Positions 11,468-20,683 of a stretch of DNA of 64,000 nt are shown one piece after another. The stretch lies in NCBI RefSeq assembly GCF_003586445.1, contig NZ_CP030028.1, positions 448,501-512,500 of the forward strand, written 5' to 3'. Under the pieces are notes generated by a model, which was given only the letters and a program-made list of their open reading frames with translations, was not told where the DNA came from and did no database searches. The position numbers and the translations under genes were made by a program. Source of the DNA: Bacillus sp. Y1 (GTDB taxonomy: Bacteria > Bacillota > Bacilli > Bacillales > Cytobacillaceae). Positions within the stretch are counted from its first letter, which is position 1, and each line of letters starts with the position of its first letter.

Positions 11468-12667
11468 ATGCAAAAACTGTATTTGTTATTAATATTAATT
11501 TTATTACTTATATGTTTATCAGGGTGCTGGGACAACGTCGAACTAAAAGACCTTAGCATCGTATCTGGGATAGGTATTGATAAGGGTGGGGACTCTGATA
11601 AGAATAGATACAGCACAACTGTCCAAATAGTTAATCCAAGTCAAGTGGCCGGTGGTCAGCAAGGAGGGAAAGTGCAATCGGCACCTGTAACCACTTATAC
11701 TGCTACAGGTAGCACGCTAAAAGAAGCATTACGAAAAATTTCTCACAAGGCACCTTCTCAACTTTTCTTTCCCCATGTCCAAGTAATGTTTATCGGTGAG
11801 GATTTAGCCAAAGAAGGAATCCTTGAGTTGTTTGATCTAATTGAACGGGATCCAAATTTTCGTGTTCTTTTTCCGATATTAATCGTTAGGGGACATACAG
11901 CAGAGGATGTACTTAAAGTAACTACCCCCTTAATACCTATACCTTCCATGAAAGTAGTGGATAGTTTGAAATCTTCTGAAAAGGTATGGAGTGAATATCC
12001 AAGCTCACGAATTGATCAGATTATACCTCGTTTGAATAAAGGAAGTTTTAGTATCACTGGGATTAATATTAATGGGGATATAGCAATTGGTAATAAAACA
12101 GAAAATATGCAACAGATTTATCAAGCCGCTAACCTAGAAATAATAGGACTTGCCCTATTTAAGAAAGGGAAAATGGAAACTTGGTTGGAAAATGAATCTG
12201 CCCGAGGTGTAATGTGGGCTAAAAATCAAATGAAACAAACTGTGGTGACGCTTGATTGCCCAAAAAAGAAGGATGCAATCACTATTGATATCCTGCGTGC
12301 CCATTCAGATATCAAGATTAATATAAAGAATGAGAAACCGGTAATTAATATGACTATTGTTACATTAGGTTCCGTATCAGAAACCCAATGTAACTTGCCA
12401 CTTGAAAAAAATAAAACCATTATCGAGTTAGAAAAACAACTAAGCAAAGAAATTAAAGAAGAGGTCCTAGAGACAATGAAATCTGCTCAAGATAGAAAAA
12501 TCGATGTTTTTGGATTCGGGAACAATTTAAACATTGAGGATAAAAAGTACTGGAAAAAAATAGAGGATATTTGGGAAGACGAGATTTTTCCAGAGACAGA
12601 AATCAACATAAACGTTTTGACAACAATTCGTAGGACAGGCATGAGGATAAATTCGTATATTGAATAA
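11468..12667 (+). CDS. gerKC: Germinant receptor lipoprotein subunit C (GerAC/GerKC family)
   Basis: A 399-residue lipoprotein whose signal ends in lipobox LSGC followed by the family hallmark WDNVELKDLSIVSGIGIDK. The lipid anchor should hold it on the outer face of the spore inner membrane next to subunits A and B. The three-domain GerAC layout is visible: an N-terminal domain with TVQIVNPSQV, a middle domain with LFFPHVQVMFIGEDLAKEG, and a C-terminal domain ending DVFGFGNNLN...WKKIEDIW. It starts 33 bases after the A subunit and is complete in length for the family. Confidence 0.92.
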   Translation: MQKLYLLLILILLLICLSGCWDNVELKDLSIVSGIGIDKGGDSDKNRYSTTVQIVNPSQVAGGQQGGKVQSAPVTTYTATGSTLKEALRKISHKAPSQLFFPHVQVMFIGEDLAKEGILELFDLIERDPNFRVLFPILIVRGHTAEDVLKVTTPLIPIPSMKVVDSLKSSEKVWSEYPSSRIDQIIPRLNKGSFSITGININGDIAIGNKTENMQQIYQAANLEIIGLALFKKGKMETWLENESARGVMWAKNQMKQTVVTLDCPKKKDAITIDILRAHSDIKINIKNEKPVINMTIVTLGSVSETQCNLPLEKNKTIIELEKQLSKEIKEEVLETMKSAQDRKIDVFGFGNNLNIEDKKYWKKIEDIWEDEIFPETEININVLTTIRRTGMRINSYIE

Positions 12668-12697
12668 ATTAGTGATATTTGAGAGGGTGCTCTAGGG

Positions 12698-13789
12698 ATG
12701 GAGAAAGCCAAAATAAGTGGTCCTCAATTATTTGTCCTTATGTTTATGTTTAACATGGGGACGGCAGTCGTTGTAAACTATGGGATAGGAGCGAGTAAGG
12801 ACGCTTGGCTTGCTGTCCTTTTTGGAATGTTTAATGGGATAGGCTTATTTTTTATATACCATCGTTTATTTCTTCATTATCCGGAGTTACCTCTCACTGG
12901 ATATTCGAGAAAAATTGCCGGAAAATATCTGGGATGGATTATTGGTTTATTATATATTTTATATTTTTTACATATTACAACAAGGCAAGTACGTGATTTT
13001 AGCGAATTACTTGTTTCGTCAACTATGACAAAAACACCGCTTTTAGTAATTGTAATCACGTTTGTATTAGTCATTTGTTATGTTCTATACCTAGGAGTTG
13101 AAGTGTTGGCTAGAACAGCACAAGTGTTTATTGCCATCCTGTTCACATTTGGAATTGTAGCAAACTTTTTTATCCTTATCTCAGGCAATTTGGATTTTCA
13201 GAATTTAAGGCCTTTTTTGGAAAATGGCTGGAAACCTATTGTAACAACCACTTTTTTGGAAACGACACATTTCCCTTATGGGGAAATGGTTGTATTTACT
13301 ATGCTTCTTCCCTATCTTAATCAACGTAGTTCAGTAAAGAAAACATGGCTGTCGGCCTTAATTTTGAGTGGATTTGTCTTAAGCTGGACAGTTTGTTTAA
13401 ACCTCGCTGTTTTGGGTGTGGAAGTAGTGGAGAGGTCCACTTTTCCTACCTTAACTACTATTGGAAAAGTCAATCTACTTGAATTTATACAAAGACTGGA
13501 CGCACTAGTTGTATTTTCAATGATGATCACAGTCTTTTTCAAAGGAGCAATTTTTATGTACGGTGCTGTGATTGGCATTGTTGATTTATTTAAGTTAAAA
13601 AACCACCAGCAAGTTATATTTCCTATTGGTGGGATTATCATAATCTCAGCAATAATCATTGCTCCAAACTTTCCAGCATATTTGGAAGAAGGGAGAGAAG
13701 GCCTTAGATATATCGTTTATCTATTTTTTCTCTTTTTCCCTCTGATGATGTTAGTTATTTCAGCCATACAAAAGCTTATTAAACAATAG
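12698..13789 (+). CDS. gerKB: Germinant receptor permease-like subunit B (GerAB/GerKB family)
   Basis: A 363-residue integral membrane protein of the APC superfamily spore-permease branch, with about ten helices. It opens EKAKISGPQLFVLMFMFNMGTAVV, the typical GerAB head, and contains the FPYGEMVVFTMLLPYLN segment conserved in the family. By homology the B subunit carries the germinant-binding pocket, so differences here would set specificity. It starts 30 bases downstream of subunit C with GAGAGGGTG as the site. The operon ends here, facing a small convergent membrane gene only 7 bases away. Confidence 0.92.
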   Translation: MEKAKISGPQLFVLMFMFNMGTAVVVNYGIGASKDAWLAVLFGMFNGIGLFFIYHRLFLHYPELPLTGYSRKIAGKYLGWIIGLLYILYFLHITTRQVRDFSELLVSSTMTKTPLLVIVITFVLVICYVLYLGVEVLARTAQVFIAILFTFGIVANFFILISGNLDFQNLRPFLENGWKPIVTTTFLETTHFPYGEMVVFTMLLPYLNQRSSVKKTWLSALILSGFVLSWTVCLNLAVLGVEVVERSTFPTLTTIGKVNLLEFIQRLDALVVFSMMITVFFKGAIFMYGAVIGIVDLFKLKNHQQVIFPIGGIIIISAIIIAPNFPAYLEEGREGLRYIVYLFFLFFPLMMLVISAIQKLIKQ

Positions 13790-13796
13790 AATATTT

Positions 13797-14018
13797 TCAA
13801 TTTCCTTCCCTATTTTTTAAATGTGTGGATACTTGATGGCCGATAATAAATAAAAAGAAAATCAATAGAAATAGATACTCTTCAGCTCCGATTATCTGAA
13901 TTGATTTGACGAGACTGTAAAAAACATTAGCAAATTGACCTTCATAAATAAGGTCGATTAACATCATAAATAAGAAATTCATAAAAAAAATAAATACTAA
14001 AATACCGAACAGCTTCAA
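13797..14018 (-). CDS. Two-helix small membrane protein, candidate GerD-type subunit
   Basis: A 73-residue protein with two hydrophobic segments (about residues 2-22 and 48-66) joined by a polar loop. The TTG at 14018 is chosen because AGGAGG lies 7 bases upstream; an ATG 21 bases further upstream lacks a site. It is convergent with gerKB and nearly touches it. Small two-helix D proteins encoded in or beside germinant receptor operons are known in Bacillus and modulate germination. Size, topology and position fit that class, but I make this link by context and not by a sequence signature. Confidence 0.65.
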   Translation of the reverse strand: MKLFGILVFIFFMNFLFMMLIDLIYEGQFANVFYSLVKSIQIIGAEEYLFLLIFFLFIIGHQVSTHLKNREGN

Positions 14019-14156
14019 GCCGATTCCTCCTGTATTCATCTCTATATAAAAAGTATTTGTTCTAGTATCTCCTTTTATTAATCTGTTTTAATAATTAGAT
14101 TGTTTTTTGGAGTAGTTTGTTTATTATCTAAATGGTAAGGATTTTTGGTCTTTTTT

Positions 14157-14672
14157 TACAGCCTCAGATATTTACATAGAAAAGGCAAAACAATTAGGGG
14201 GAGAATTGGCTAAAAGAGGTATTACGCTTATTTATGGAGGATCCAGTGTAGGAATCATGGGGGGCGGTGGCTGAATCCGTGTTGGCGGCGGGAGGAAAAT
14301 CCATTGGAGTGATGCCCCGTTTCTTGGATAAACGAGAAATCTTCTCATAAAAGTCTGTCCGAACTGATCATCGTCGAAACAATGCATGAAATAAAAGCGA
14401 AAATGGCTGAGTTAGCAGATGGTTTTATCACTCTACCAGGTGGTGCTGGGACAATGGAGGAATTTTTTGAAGTGTTTACATGGGGACAAATCGGACTCCA
14501 TCAAAAGACAGTGGGTCTTTTAAATATCAATCATTTTTATGATTCACTTATTGCGCTTCTTGATCATATGAATAAAGAAAAATTCCTTCAAGACTATCAC
14601 TCCATGGTGCTTATTGATGAGGAACCAGCGGGATTGATGGATCAATTTAATGCTATGAAACACCAGCAGTAA
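14157..14672 (+). pseudogene. Broken LOG-family (TIGR00730) gene
   Basis: This is a paralogue of the intact gene at 23400-23966, missing its first 15 or so codons. The frame enters as SDIYIEKAKQLGGELAKRG, then an extra G in the G run near 14261-14266 breaks it, and an extra T near 14343 breaks it again. From 14382 on the frame is intact, including the nucleotide-binding PGGAGTMEEFFEVF. The ancestral protein would be a lysine-decarboxylase-like phosphoribohydrolase of the LOG type. 5' truncation plus two insertions make this a pseudogene. Confidence 0.85.
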
Positions 14673-14836
14673 TAAATTGAAGAAGAGGACAGGAGAAAAG
14701 AGCCTTATTTTAAGATGATTAAAATTTTTTTGAGTATTACGAATGCGTTTTCAGATGTGAATAGATTCATATTCTTATGAGAATAGGCCGATGCCAATTT
14801 AACTGTAAACAAATGGATGAAAGGAATATTATCCTA

Positions 14837-14865
14837 TTGATTTAGATATTTGAACAGAATAGAAT
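14837..14865 (+). promoter_or_regulatory. SigA-type promoter of the levansucrase operon
   Basis: TTGATT and TAGAAT separated by 17 bases. The predicted start of transcription lies about 20 bases before the antiterminator target, as expected for a leader controlled by antitermination. Confidence 0.6.
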
Positions 14866-14889
14866 GTTCACTGTAAACAGAATTATGCA

Positions 14890-14918
14890 GGATTGTGACT
14901 GGTTAAGCAGGCAAGACC
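14890..14918 (+). promoter_or_regulatory. Ribonucleic antiterminator (SacY/LicT-type RAT)
   Basis: The segment begins GGATTGTGACTGGTTAAGCA and continues GGCAAGACC, matching as I recall the RAT hairpin of the B. subtilis sacB leader. Its 3' end overlaps the 5' arm of the terminator that follows, so binding of an antiterminator protein would block termination. The likely partner is the PRD protein encoded at 20684-21529. Confidence 0.88.
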
Positions 14919-14987
14919 TAAATTGTGTAAGGGCAAAGTGTACCTTTGTGGTAGACTTCTCCCTGCACATTTTAGGTCTTTTTTTGT
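14913..14987 (+). terminator. Leader terminator controlled by the RAT
   Basis: AAGACCTAAATTGTG near 14913 pairs with CACATTTTAGGTCTT near 14967, followed by a T run. It sits about 70 bases before the first GH68 gene and would stop transcription when the antiterminator is inactive. Confidence 0.88.
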
Positions 14988-15054
14988 TGTCAAAATTTAG
15001 AAAAGACAAGTCTGTAAGCTGTAACCCTGCTGTAAAAAATGGAGGTTAATAGGG

Positions 15055-16365
15055 ATGAAGAAAACTAGCAAATGGAAAGGCCTTGCTTTGGCAACGGTGA
15101 TTGCTGCAAGCAGCATAATTGTTACACCAGCAATGGCCGCGGAGAATCAAACGTCCGTCTGGTCACGCCAGCAAGCGGAAAAAGTGAAACTTACAGAAGA
15201 AACAACGGCACCAGAGGTCGATTTGGAGTTTGATCTTGTCGCACCTGACCAATGGGTATGGGATACATGGCCACTACAGAATAGAGATGGTTCTCTAGCG
15301 ATCGTGAACGGCTATCGTGTGGCTTTTGCTTTGGTGGCACCTCGCAGCCTAGGATGGGGAGAGCGACATACGGAAGCAAGAATTGGAATGTTTTATTCTA
15401 AGAACGGCAAGGATTGGACCTATGCAGGAATTCCTTATGAATATGAGAATGCGAAAGGATACATGCAATGGGCGGGTACAGCCATGCTTGATGAAGATGG
15501 AAAAGTGCACTTATTCTATACCGCAACTGGGGACAGAGAGAACTGGGATTATAACGGATGGGATAAAAGAGCCGTTCAGCGTCTTGCCAAAACGACTTTT
15601 GATATCGAGACCAATAAAGATGGCGTCGAGCTGACAAATGAAGGCGAGCATGAAATTATTCTTGAAGCAGACGGCAAACATTATGAAACGATCGAACAGG
15701 CAGATAGCCCAATCATCACAGCATTCCGTGATCCATTCTTCTTCCAGGATCCGAATACAGGAAAAGAATATATCATCTTTGAAGGACAAGCTGGAAGCGA
15801 CCGAGATTATATCAAACCAGAAAATATTGGGGACGAAGAGTACCGCAGCACACATTCTGTTCCTGAAGGCGCAGAAAAATACAACGGAAATATTGGTATT
15901 GCCGAAGTGCTAGATGAAGATGTAAGTGAATTAAAGCTTCTTCCTCCATTGCTTGAATCAGTTGGTACAAATCATCAGTTAGAACGACCGCACATGGTGA
16001 TCAATGGCGATGAATATTATCTATTTACCATCAGCCATACCTTTACATACGCTCCTGGTTTAACAGGACCTGACGGTGTATATGGATTTGTCAGCAATGG
16101 ACTGTTCGGTGATAAAAAGCCAATGAATGAGAGTGGTCTTGTGATCGCGAACCCAGCAGAGAATCCTTACCAGGCTTATTCATGGATGGTCCTTCCAAAT
16201 CAGCAGGTCATTAGCTTTATTAATGAACCAGTTGATGAGAACGGAAAGGTGAACTTTGGGGGTACATTCGCTGCTACCTTGAAATTAAAGCTTGATGGAG
16301 ATACTTCAAAAATTATGAAAGAAGGAAAAACAGGCGAAATTAAGCCATTTGGTGCGAATCGCTAA
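15055..16365 (+). CDS. sacB: Secreted GH68 levansucrase/fructosyltransferase, copy 1
   Basis: A 436-residue GH68 enzyme that should cleave sucrose and transfer fructose to water or a growing fructan outside the cell. A Sec signal peptide ends near AMA-A (residues 27-29). Catalytic residues: nucleophile Asp70 (WVWDTWPLQ), transition-state Asp226 (AFRDPFF) and acid/base Glu310 (QLERPHMV). The C-terminal part, with SHTFTYAPGLTGPDGVYGFV, looks more like the proteobacterial GH68 type than B. subtilis SacB, as I remember those sequences. GGAGG precedes the ATG by 9 bases. First of three tandem copies behind one RAT-controlled leader. Confidence 0.92.
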   Translation: MKKTSKWKGLALATVIAASSIIVTPAMAAENQTSVWSRQQAEKVKLTEETTAPEVDLEFDLVAPDQWVWDTWPLQNRDGSLAIVNGYRVAFALVAPRSLGWGERHTEARIGMFYSKNGKDWTYAGIPYEYENAKGYMQWAGTAMLDEDGKVHLFYTATGDRENWDYNGWDKRAVQRLAKTTFDIETNKDGVELTNEGEHEIILEADGKHYETIEQADSPIITAFRDPFFFQDPNTGKEYIIFEGQAGSDRDYIKPENIGDEEYRSTHSVPEGAEKYNGNIGIAEVLDEDVSELKLLPPLLESVGTNHQLERPHMVINGDEYYLFTISHTFTYAPGLTGPDGVYGFVSNGLFGDKKPMNESGLVIANPAENPYQAYSWMVLPNQQVISFINEPVDENGKVNFGGTFAATLKLKLDGDTSKIMKEGKTGEIKPFGANR

Positions 16366-16392
16366 TTGATTCAAAACAGAAAGGGGATTGAA

Positions 16393-17730
16393 ATGCTAAA
16401 TAACAAGAAAGCACTCTCAGCAGTAGTATTAGCAGCAAGTGTGGTTATATCTGGTTTTAACGGCTTATCAGCAAAGGCGGATGAAACCGTGACGACAACG
16501 AATTGGACAAGGGAACAGGCTTCAAAAATTGAACTGAATCAAGATAATACCTTGCCATATACGGATATCTCTGAATTGGAAAAATTCGCACCTGGTTATC
16601 ATGTATGGGATTCATGGCCATTAACCGACCGCGATGGGAATATTGCTTCCATTAAAGGCTGGAAGGTATTGTTTGCTCTATCAGCTCCAGACGATGTACT
16701 GCCTGGTAAAGTGCATGACATTGCGACTATTCGTTACTTTTACTCGAAGAACGGAAAGGATTGGACGCTAGGCGGAACACTCTTCCCAGAAGGAGCGTCA
16801 CTGGGTTCAAGAGAATGGGCAGGATCAGCCATGATGGATGATGGCAAAATTCATGCCTTCTATACAGCAACAGGTCAAAGAGGAGAAGTTCCGCTGACGT
16901 TTGAACAGCGACTGGCAATGGCTACAGGTGATATCGTAGCTGACAGCGAGGGTGTTCGTTTTGAAAACTGGGGAGATCACAAGATCATCCTAGAACCAGA
17001 TGGAGAACACTACCAAACGAAGGAGCAGGCACAGCAAGGTGAAGGAGGCGGCTATGCTTTCCGTGATCCGATGTGGTTCAAGGATCCAAAGACAGAAAAA
17101 GAATACATTCTATTTGAAGGTAATTCAGGTGGTGCAGTAGGGGAACGCACATTCAAGCAGGAATACGCGGGAAGCACGAACTATACCGATGAGAACCCGG
17201 TACCTACAGGCGCTGTCCACGCAAATGCCAATATTGGAATTGCAGAGGTCGTGGATGGAAATCCTTCCAATCTGAAGATGCTTCCACCGCTTTTGGAAGC
17301 GAATTATGTAAATGAAGAGCTAGAGCGACCACATATCATTGTGAAGGATAAAAAATATTATCTGTTCACCGACAGTCATATCAATAAATATGCTGAAGGA
17401 CTGCAAGGACCAGAAGGGCTGTATGGATTTGTATCTGATACATTGATGGGTGGATATGAGCCGCTTAATGGCAGTGGATTAGTCATGGCCAATCCTCCAG
17501 AAAATCCTTACCAGGCGTATTCATGGCTTGTCCTTCCGAATTTAAATGTCGTAGGATTCGCCCACTTTGGTGATTTAGGTAATATGTCGATTGGCGATGT
17601 TGGAAACCAGGATCCTGAGTTCCAGTTCAGCCATTTTGGCGGTACACTAGCTCCGACAGTAAAAATATCAATCAATGGATCTACAACAAAGATCGAGAAA
17701 GAATTCAGCCAAGGCTGGATCAAACAATAA
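16393..17730 (+). CDS. Secreted GH68 levansucrase/fructosyltransferase, copy 2
   Basis: A 445-residue GH68 paralogue with its own signal peptide (cleavage near AKA-D). Catalytic residues are Asp73 (HVWDSWPLTD), Asp225 (AFRDPMW) and Glu311 (EELERPHII). The ATG at 16393 follows AAAGGGG by 6 bases; a TTG directly after the previous stop is rejected. Only 27 bases separate it from copy 1, so both sit on one transcript. It shares with copy 3 an insertion-bearing region (VLPGKVHDIATIRYFYSKNGK) and the SIGDVGNQDPEFQFSHFGGT tail that copy 1 lacks, so copies 2 and 3 are the closer pair. Product type (levan or oligofructan) cannot be read from sequence. Confidence 0.92.
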   Translation: MLNNKKALSAVVLAASVVISGFNGLSAKADETVTTTNWTREQASKIELNQDNTLPYTDISELEKFAPGYHVWDSWPLTDRDGNIASIKGWKVLFALSAPDDVLPGKVHDIATIRYFYSKNGKDWTLGGTLFPEGASLGSREWAGSAMMDDGKIHAFYTATGQRGEVPLTFEQRLAMATGDIVADSEGVRFENWGDHKIILEPDGEHYQTKEQAQQGEGGGYAFRDPMWFKDPKTEKEYILFEGNSGGAVGERTFKQEYAGSTNYTDENPVPTGAVHANANIGIAEVVDGNPSNLKMLPPLLEANYVNEELERPHIIVKDKKYYLFTDSHINKYAEGLQGPEGLYGFVSDTLMGGYEPLNGSGLVMANPPENPYQAYSWLVLPNLNVVGFAHFGDLGNMSIGDVGNQDPEFQFSHFGGTLAPTVKISINGSTTKIEKEFSQGWIKQ

Positions 17731-17738
17731 TAGTTTTG

Positions 17739-17819
17739 GTCAGCTGGTTCCTTGGGGGATCGGCTGACTATCTGTATATATGGGGAGAGGAACGAACTTG
17801 TGCAGAAGCAAGTTCGTTC
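17739..17819 (+). other. Two hairpins between GH68 copies 2 and 3
   Basis: The first inverted repeat is GTCAGC...GCTGAC (17739-17768). The second is an 11-bp perfect stem GAACGAACTTG/CAAGTTCGTTC (17790-17819). Neither is followed by a T run, so they are not simple terminators. They may protect or process the mRNA and so adjust the output of copy 3. Confidence 0.6.
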
Positions 17820-17874
17820 TCGCGTTATAAAAAATGATACAAAGATCAGGACTCTACTATGGGGGAATACATAA

Positions 17875-19221
17875 ATGAAAAGAAAAAAAGAGAAAACTGG
17901 CAAAATTTTAATAGCGACTTTCATTGGACTTTCGTCTCTATTTACACCTATGATTAGCACAAGCGTTTTTGCCGATGAAAATAGAGAATTATTCAACTGG
18001 ACTCGTGAAAGTGTAAGCCATTTAGTAATGAATGACACGAATACAGCGCCGGAAATCGATACTGAAGATCTTGTGGAAATCTCATCAGATTCATATATTT
18101 GGGATACGTGGCCCCTTCAGGATAAAAATGGACACCCTGCCGTGGTAAATGGATATAAAATCATTTTTGCTTTATCTGTTCCCAATGATGTCCTTCCAGG
18201 CAAGCGGCATGATACGGCTGAAATTGTTTACTTCTATTCAAAGGACGGCAAGAGCTGGGAGCCAGGTGGTCAGGTGTTTGAGGATGGCGTCGCATTGGGT
18301 TCCAGACAATGGGCAGGCTCTTCGATTGTCGATAAAGATGGTAGACTGCATATGTTCTACACAGCCACAGGTAGAAAAGGTGAAGAGCAATTAAGCTATG
18401 AACAGCGAATCGCTGCAGCTTCAGCAGAAATCAATACAACAAAAGGCGGCGTTACTTTTCAGGACTGGTCTGAACATGAAGTCATCCTTGAGCCTGAAGG
18501 AGAATTCTATCAGACAATAGAGCAGACAGGTCAAGGAGAGGAATCTTACGCATTCCGTGATCCGTATTTTTTCGAGGATCCAAAGACTGGTGAAGAATAT
18601 CTACTATTTGAAGCGAATTCAGCTGGCAGATTAGAGGACCGTTTTTTAAAGGATGAATATATTGGTTCAGCGGGCTTTGGCAGCAACCATCAAATCTCCG
18701 AGGACTCAAAGGCCTTCAATGGCAGCATTGGTATCGCCAAAGCAGTGGATGGAGATTTTAATAATTTTGAATTGTTGCCTCCATTGCTCGAGGCTAACTA
18801 TGTAAATGAAGAGCTTGAACGTCCAAGTGTAATAGTAAACGGCAACGACTATTATCTTTTTGCCAAGACACACAGCGAGAAATTCGCTCCGGGTCTTAAC
18901 GCGCCTGAAGGTTTATATGGATTTGTTTCCAGTTCACTTCGTGGAGCCTATCAGCCACTTAATGAAAGCGGACTAGTTATTGCCAATCCCATCAATCAGC
19001 CATATCAAGCTTATTCTTGGATCGTCATGCCGAATGGCACGGTGGCTAGTTTTGTAAATTATACGAATGTGGATGGACTGGACATTCATGAAATTGGTGA
19101 GCAATCCCCAGAGTATCAAATCGAGCATTTTGGTGGTATGCTTGCACCATCCATAAAATTAGCCATTACTCGTGATCAGACAAAGATCGTTCATGAGAAG
19201 AAGCAGGGAGTATTTAAATAA
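17875..19221 (+). CDS. Secreted GH68 levansucrase/fructosyltransferase, copy 3
   Basis: A 448-residue GH68 paralogue. The signal peptide is longer and more basic (MKRKKEKTGK start, cleavage near VFA-D). Catalytic residues are Asp77 (YIWDTWPLQD), Asp229 (AFRDPYF) and Glu315 (EELERPSVI). The residue after ERP is Ser instead of the His seen in copies 1 and 2, close to the acid/base, so the product spectrum may differ. The site is GGGGGAA about 7 bases before the ATG. A 144-base gap with two hairpins separates it from copy 2, and the PTS gene follows after 21 bases. Confidence 0.92.
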   Translation: MKRKKEKTGKILIATFIGLSSLFTPMISTSVFADENRELFNWTRESVSHLVMNDTNTAPEIDTEDLVEISSDSYIWDTWPLQDKNGHPAVVNGYKIIFALSVPNDVLPGKRHDTAEIVYFYSKDGKSWEPGGQVFEDGVALGSRQWAGSSIVDKDGRLHMFYTATGRKGEEQLSYEQRIAAASAEINTTKGGVTFQDWSEHEVILEPEGEFYQTIEQTGQGEESYAFRDPYFFEDPKTGEEYLLFEANSAGRLEDRFLKDEYIGSAGFGSNHQISEDSKAFNGSIGIAKAVDGDFNNFELLPPLLEANYVNEELERPSVIVNGNDYYLFAKTHSEKFAPGLNAPEGLYGFVSSSLRGAYQPLNESGLVIANPINQPYQAYSWIVMPNGTVASFVNYTNVDGLDIHEIGEQSPEYQIEHFGGMLAPSIKLAITRDQTKIVHEKKQGVFK

Positions 19222-19242
19222 AAGTTAGTAGGGTGAGGAAAG

Positions 19243-20646
19243 ATGGACATGCAGGACGGACAGAACCAGCCTATAGAGATTGCACGAGAGCTGGTCTTAT
19301 TACTAGGCGGAAAAGAAAATATCGCAAAGGTGACTCATTGTACGACTCGGTTACGCTTTGAACTTCACGATGACCGCCGGGTAAAAAAAGCAGAATTAGA
19401 GGCATTGTCTTATGTACACGGTACCTTTTCTCGGCTGGGACTTTTTCAGATCATCATCGGGTCCGTAGCAATCAATAGTGTCTACAGGTCTATCGTTGAA
19501 CTCACTCCTGCTTTTGAACCTGGTATAAAGGATATTAAAAAAAGAAGAATGAACCCGCTTGTGCAACTAGCAAAGACTTTGTCCAATATCTTTGTCCCAA
19601 TCATCCCAGCCATCGTTGCAAGCGGCCTGTTAATGGGGCTTATAGGTATGATCAAGGTGTTTCAGTGGGTGCACCCAGAAAGCCCGATTATGATCATGCT
19701 AGATATCTTTTCGAGCGCAGCCTTCATCATCTTGCCAATTTTAATAGGATTCAGTGCCGCCAGGGAGTTTGGAGGCAGCCAAATATTAGGTGCCGTAATC
19801 GGAGGAATCTTGACTCATCCCATGCTGCTGAATCCTTCCTTGCTTGGCTACAAAGTACCGCAATATATGGAAATTTTAGGACTTGATATCCCGCTTATAG
19901 GGTATCAGGGAACAGTGATACCGATCCTAATTTCCGTATTCTTCATGAGTAAGATGGAACAGGGTCTGAGAAAAATGGTGCCTGGGTCGTTGGATATATT
20001 TTTTATCCCATTTCTAGTAATGATCTGTATTGGGAGTGTCTCACTGTTAGTCATCGGGCCCGTCTCATTATTAATTGGTGATTGGATCACTATGGCTCTG
20101 GAACTCGTCTATAAATCAGGGGGCACCGTTGCTGGATTCTTATTTGGCGGTCTCTATTCACTTATCGTGGTAACGGGTCTGCATCATACGTTGCATGCTG
20201 TTGAGATGGAACTGCTTGCAAATCCGGACATTGGTGTCAATTTTCTGTTGCCGATTTGGTCAATGGCTAATATTGCTCAAGGAGCTGCAGGACTTGCTGT
20301 ATTTTTCAGGACGAAAAATAAGAGAATAAAAAAAATTGCGATTCCTTCTGCTTTTTCAGCATTTTTAGGCATTATTGAACCTGTTATGTTCGGTGTGAAC
20401 ATCAGGCTTATGAGACCATTCATTAGTGCTGCTATCGGTGGTGCTATGGGGGGATCGTATGTTGTATTTACTCATGTTACCGCTAATTCATATGGTCTAA
20501 CTGGAATTCCTATGATTGCCATTGTAGCGCCATTAGGAAGCTATAATTTAGTCAATTATTTGATTGGCCTTGGTATATCTGCCATGACCGCTTTTATTGC
20601 TACCTGGATTTTGTGGGTAAAGGAAAGTACAGAAGAACAGAAATGA
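19243..20646 (+). CDS. Sucrose-type PTS EIIBC (SacP/SacX-like)
   Basis: A 467-residue PTS permease with an N-terminal EIIB domain (phosphorylated Cys33 in THCTTRLRF) and a C-terminal EIIC membrane domain (about residues 105-455, with [15 protein letters not shown] and [11 protein letters not shown]). There is no EIIA domain, so it would borrow a glucose-type EIIA, as SacP, SacX and TreP do. It should import sucrose or a related glucoside as the phosphate. Lying between the levansucrases and the antiterminator, it could act as transporter, as sensor that phosphorylates the antiterminator (the SacX role), or both. No sucrose-6-phosphate hydrolase is in the operon, which favours a sensor role. 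Confidence 0.88.
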   Translation: MDMQDGQNQPIEIARELVLLLGGKENIAKVTHCTTRLRFELHDDRRVKKAELEALSYVHGTFSRLGLFQIIIGSVAINSVYRSIVELTPAFEPGIKDIKKRRMNPLVQLAKTLSNIFVPIIPAIVASGLLMGLIGMIKVFQWVHPESPIMIMLDIFSSAAFIILPILIGFSAAREFGGSQILGAVIGGILTHPMLLNPSLLGYKVPQYMEILGLDIPLIGYQGTVIPILISVFFMSKMEQGLRKMVPGSLDIFFIPFLVMICIGSVSLLVIGPVSLLIGDWITMALELVYKSGGTVAGFLFGGLYSLIVVTGLHHTLHAVEMELLANPDIGVNFLLPIWSMANIAQGAAGLAVFFRTKNKRIKKIAIPSAFSAFLGIIEPVMFGVNIRLMRPFISAAIGGAMGGSYVVFTHVTANSYGLTGIPMIAIVAPLGSYNLVNYLIGLGISAMTAFIATWILWVKESTEEQK

Positions 20647-20683
20647 CCTCGATTGCACGATACACAGGAAGGTGAAAAGTAAG

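Noticed and set aside
17508..18038. Long minus-strand open frame across the levansucrase 2-3 junction
   Set aside because: Antisense to two clear coding ends and a hairpin region; composition follows the sense genes.
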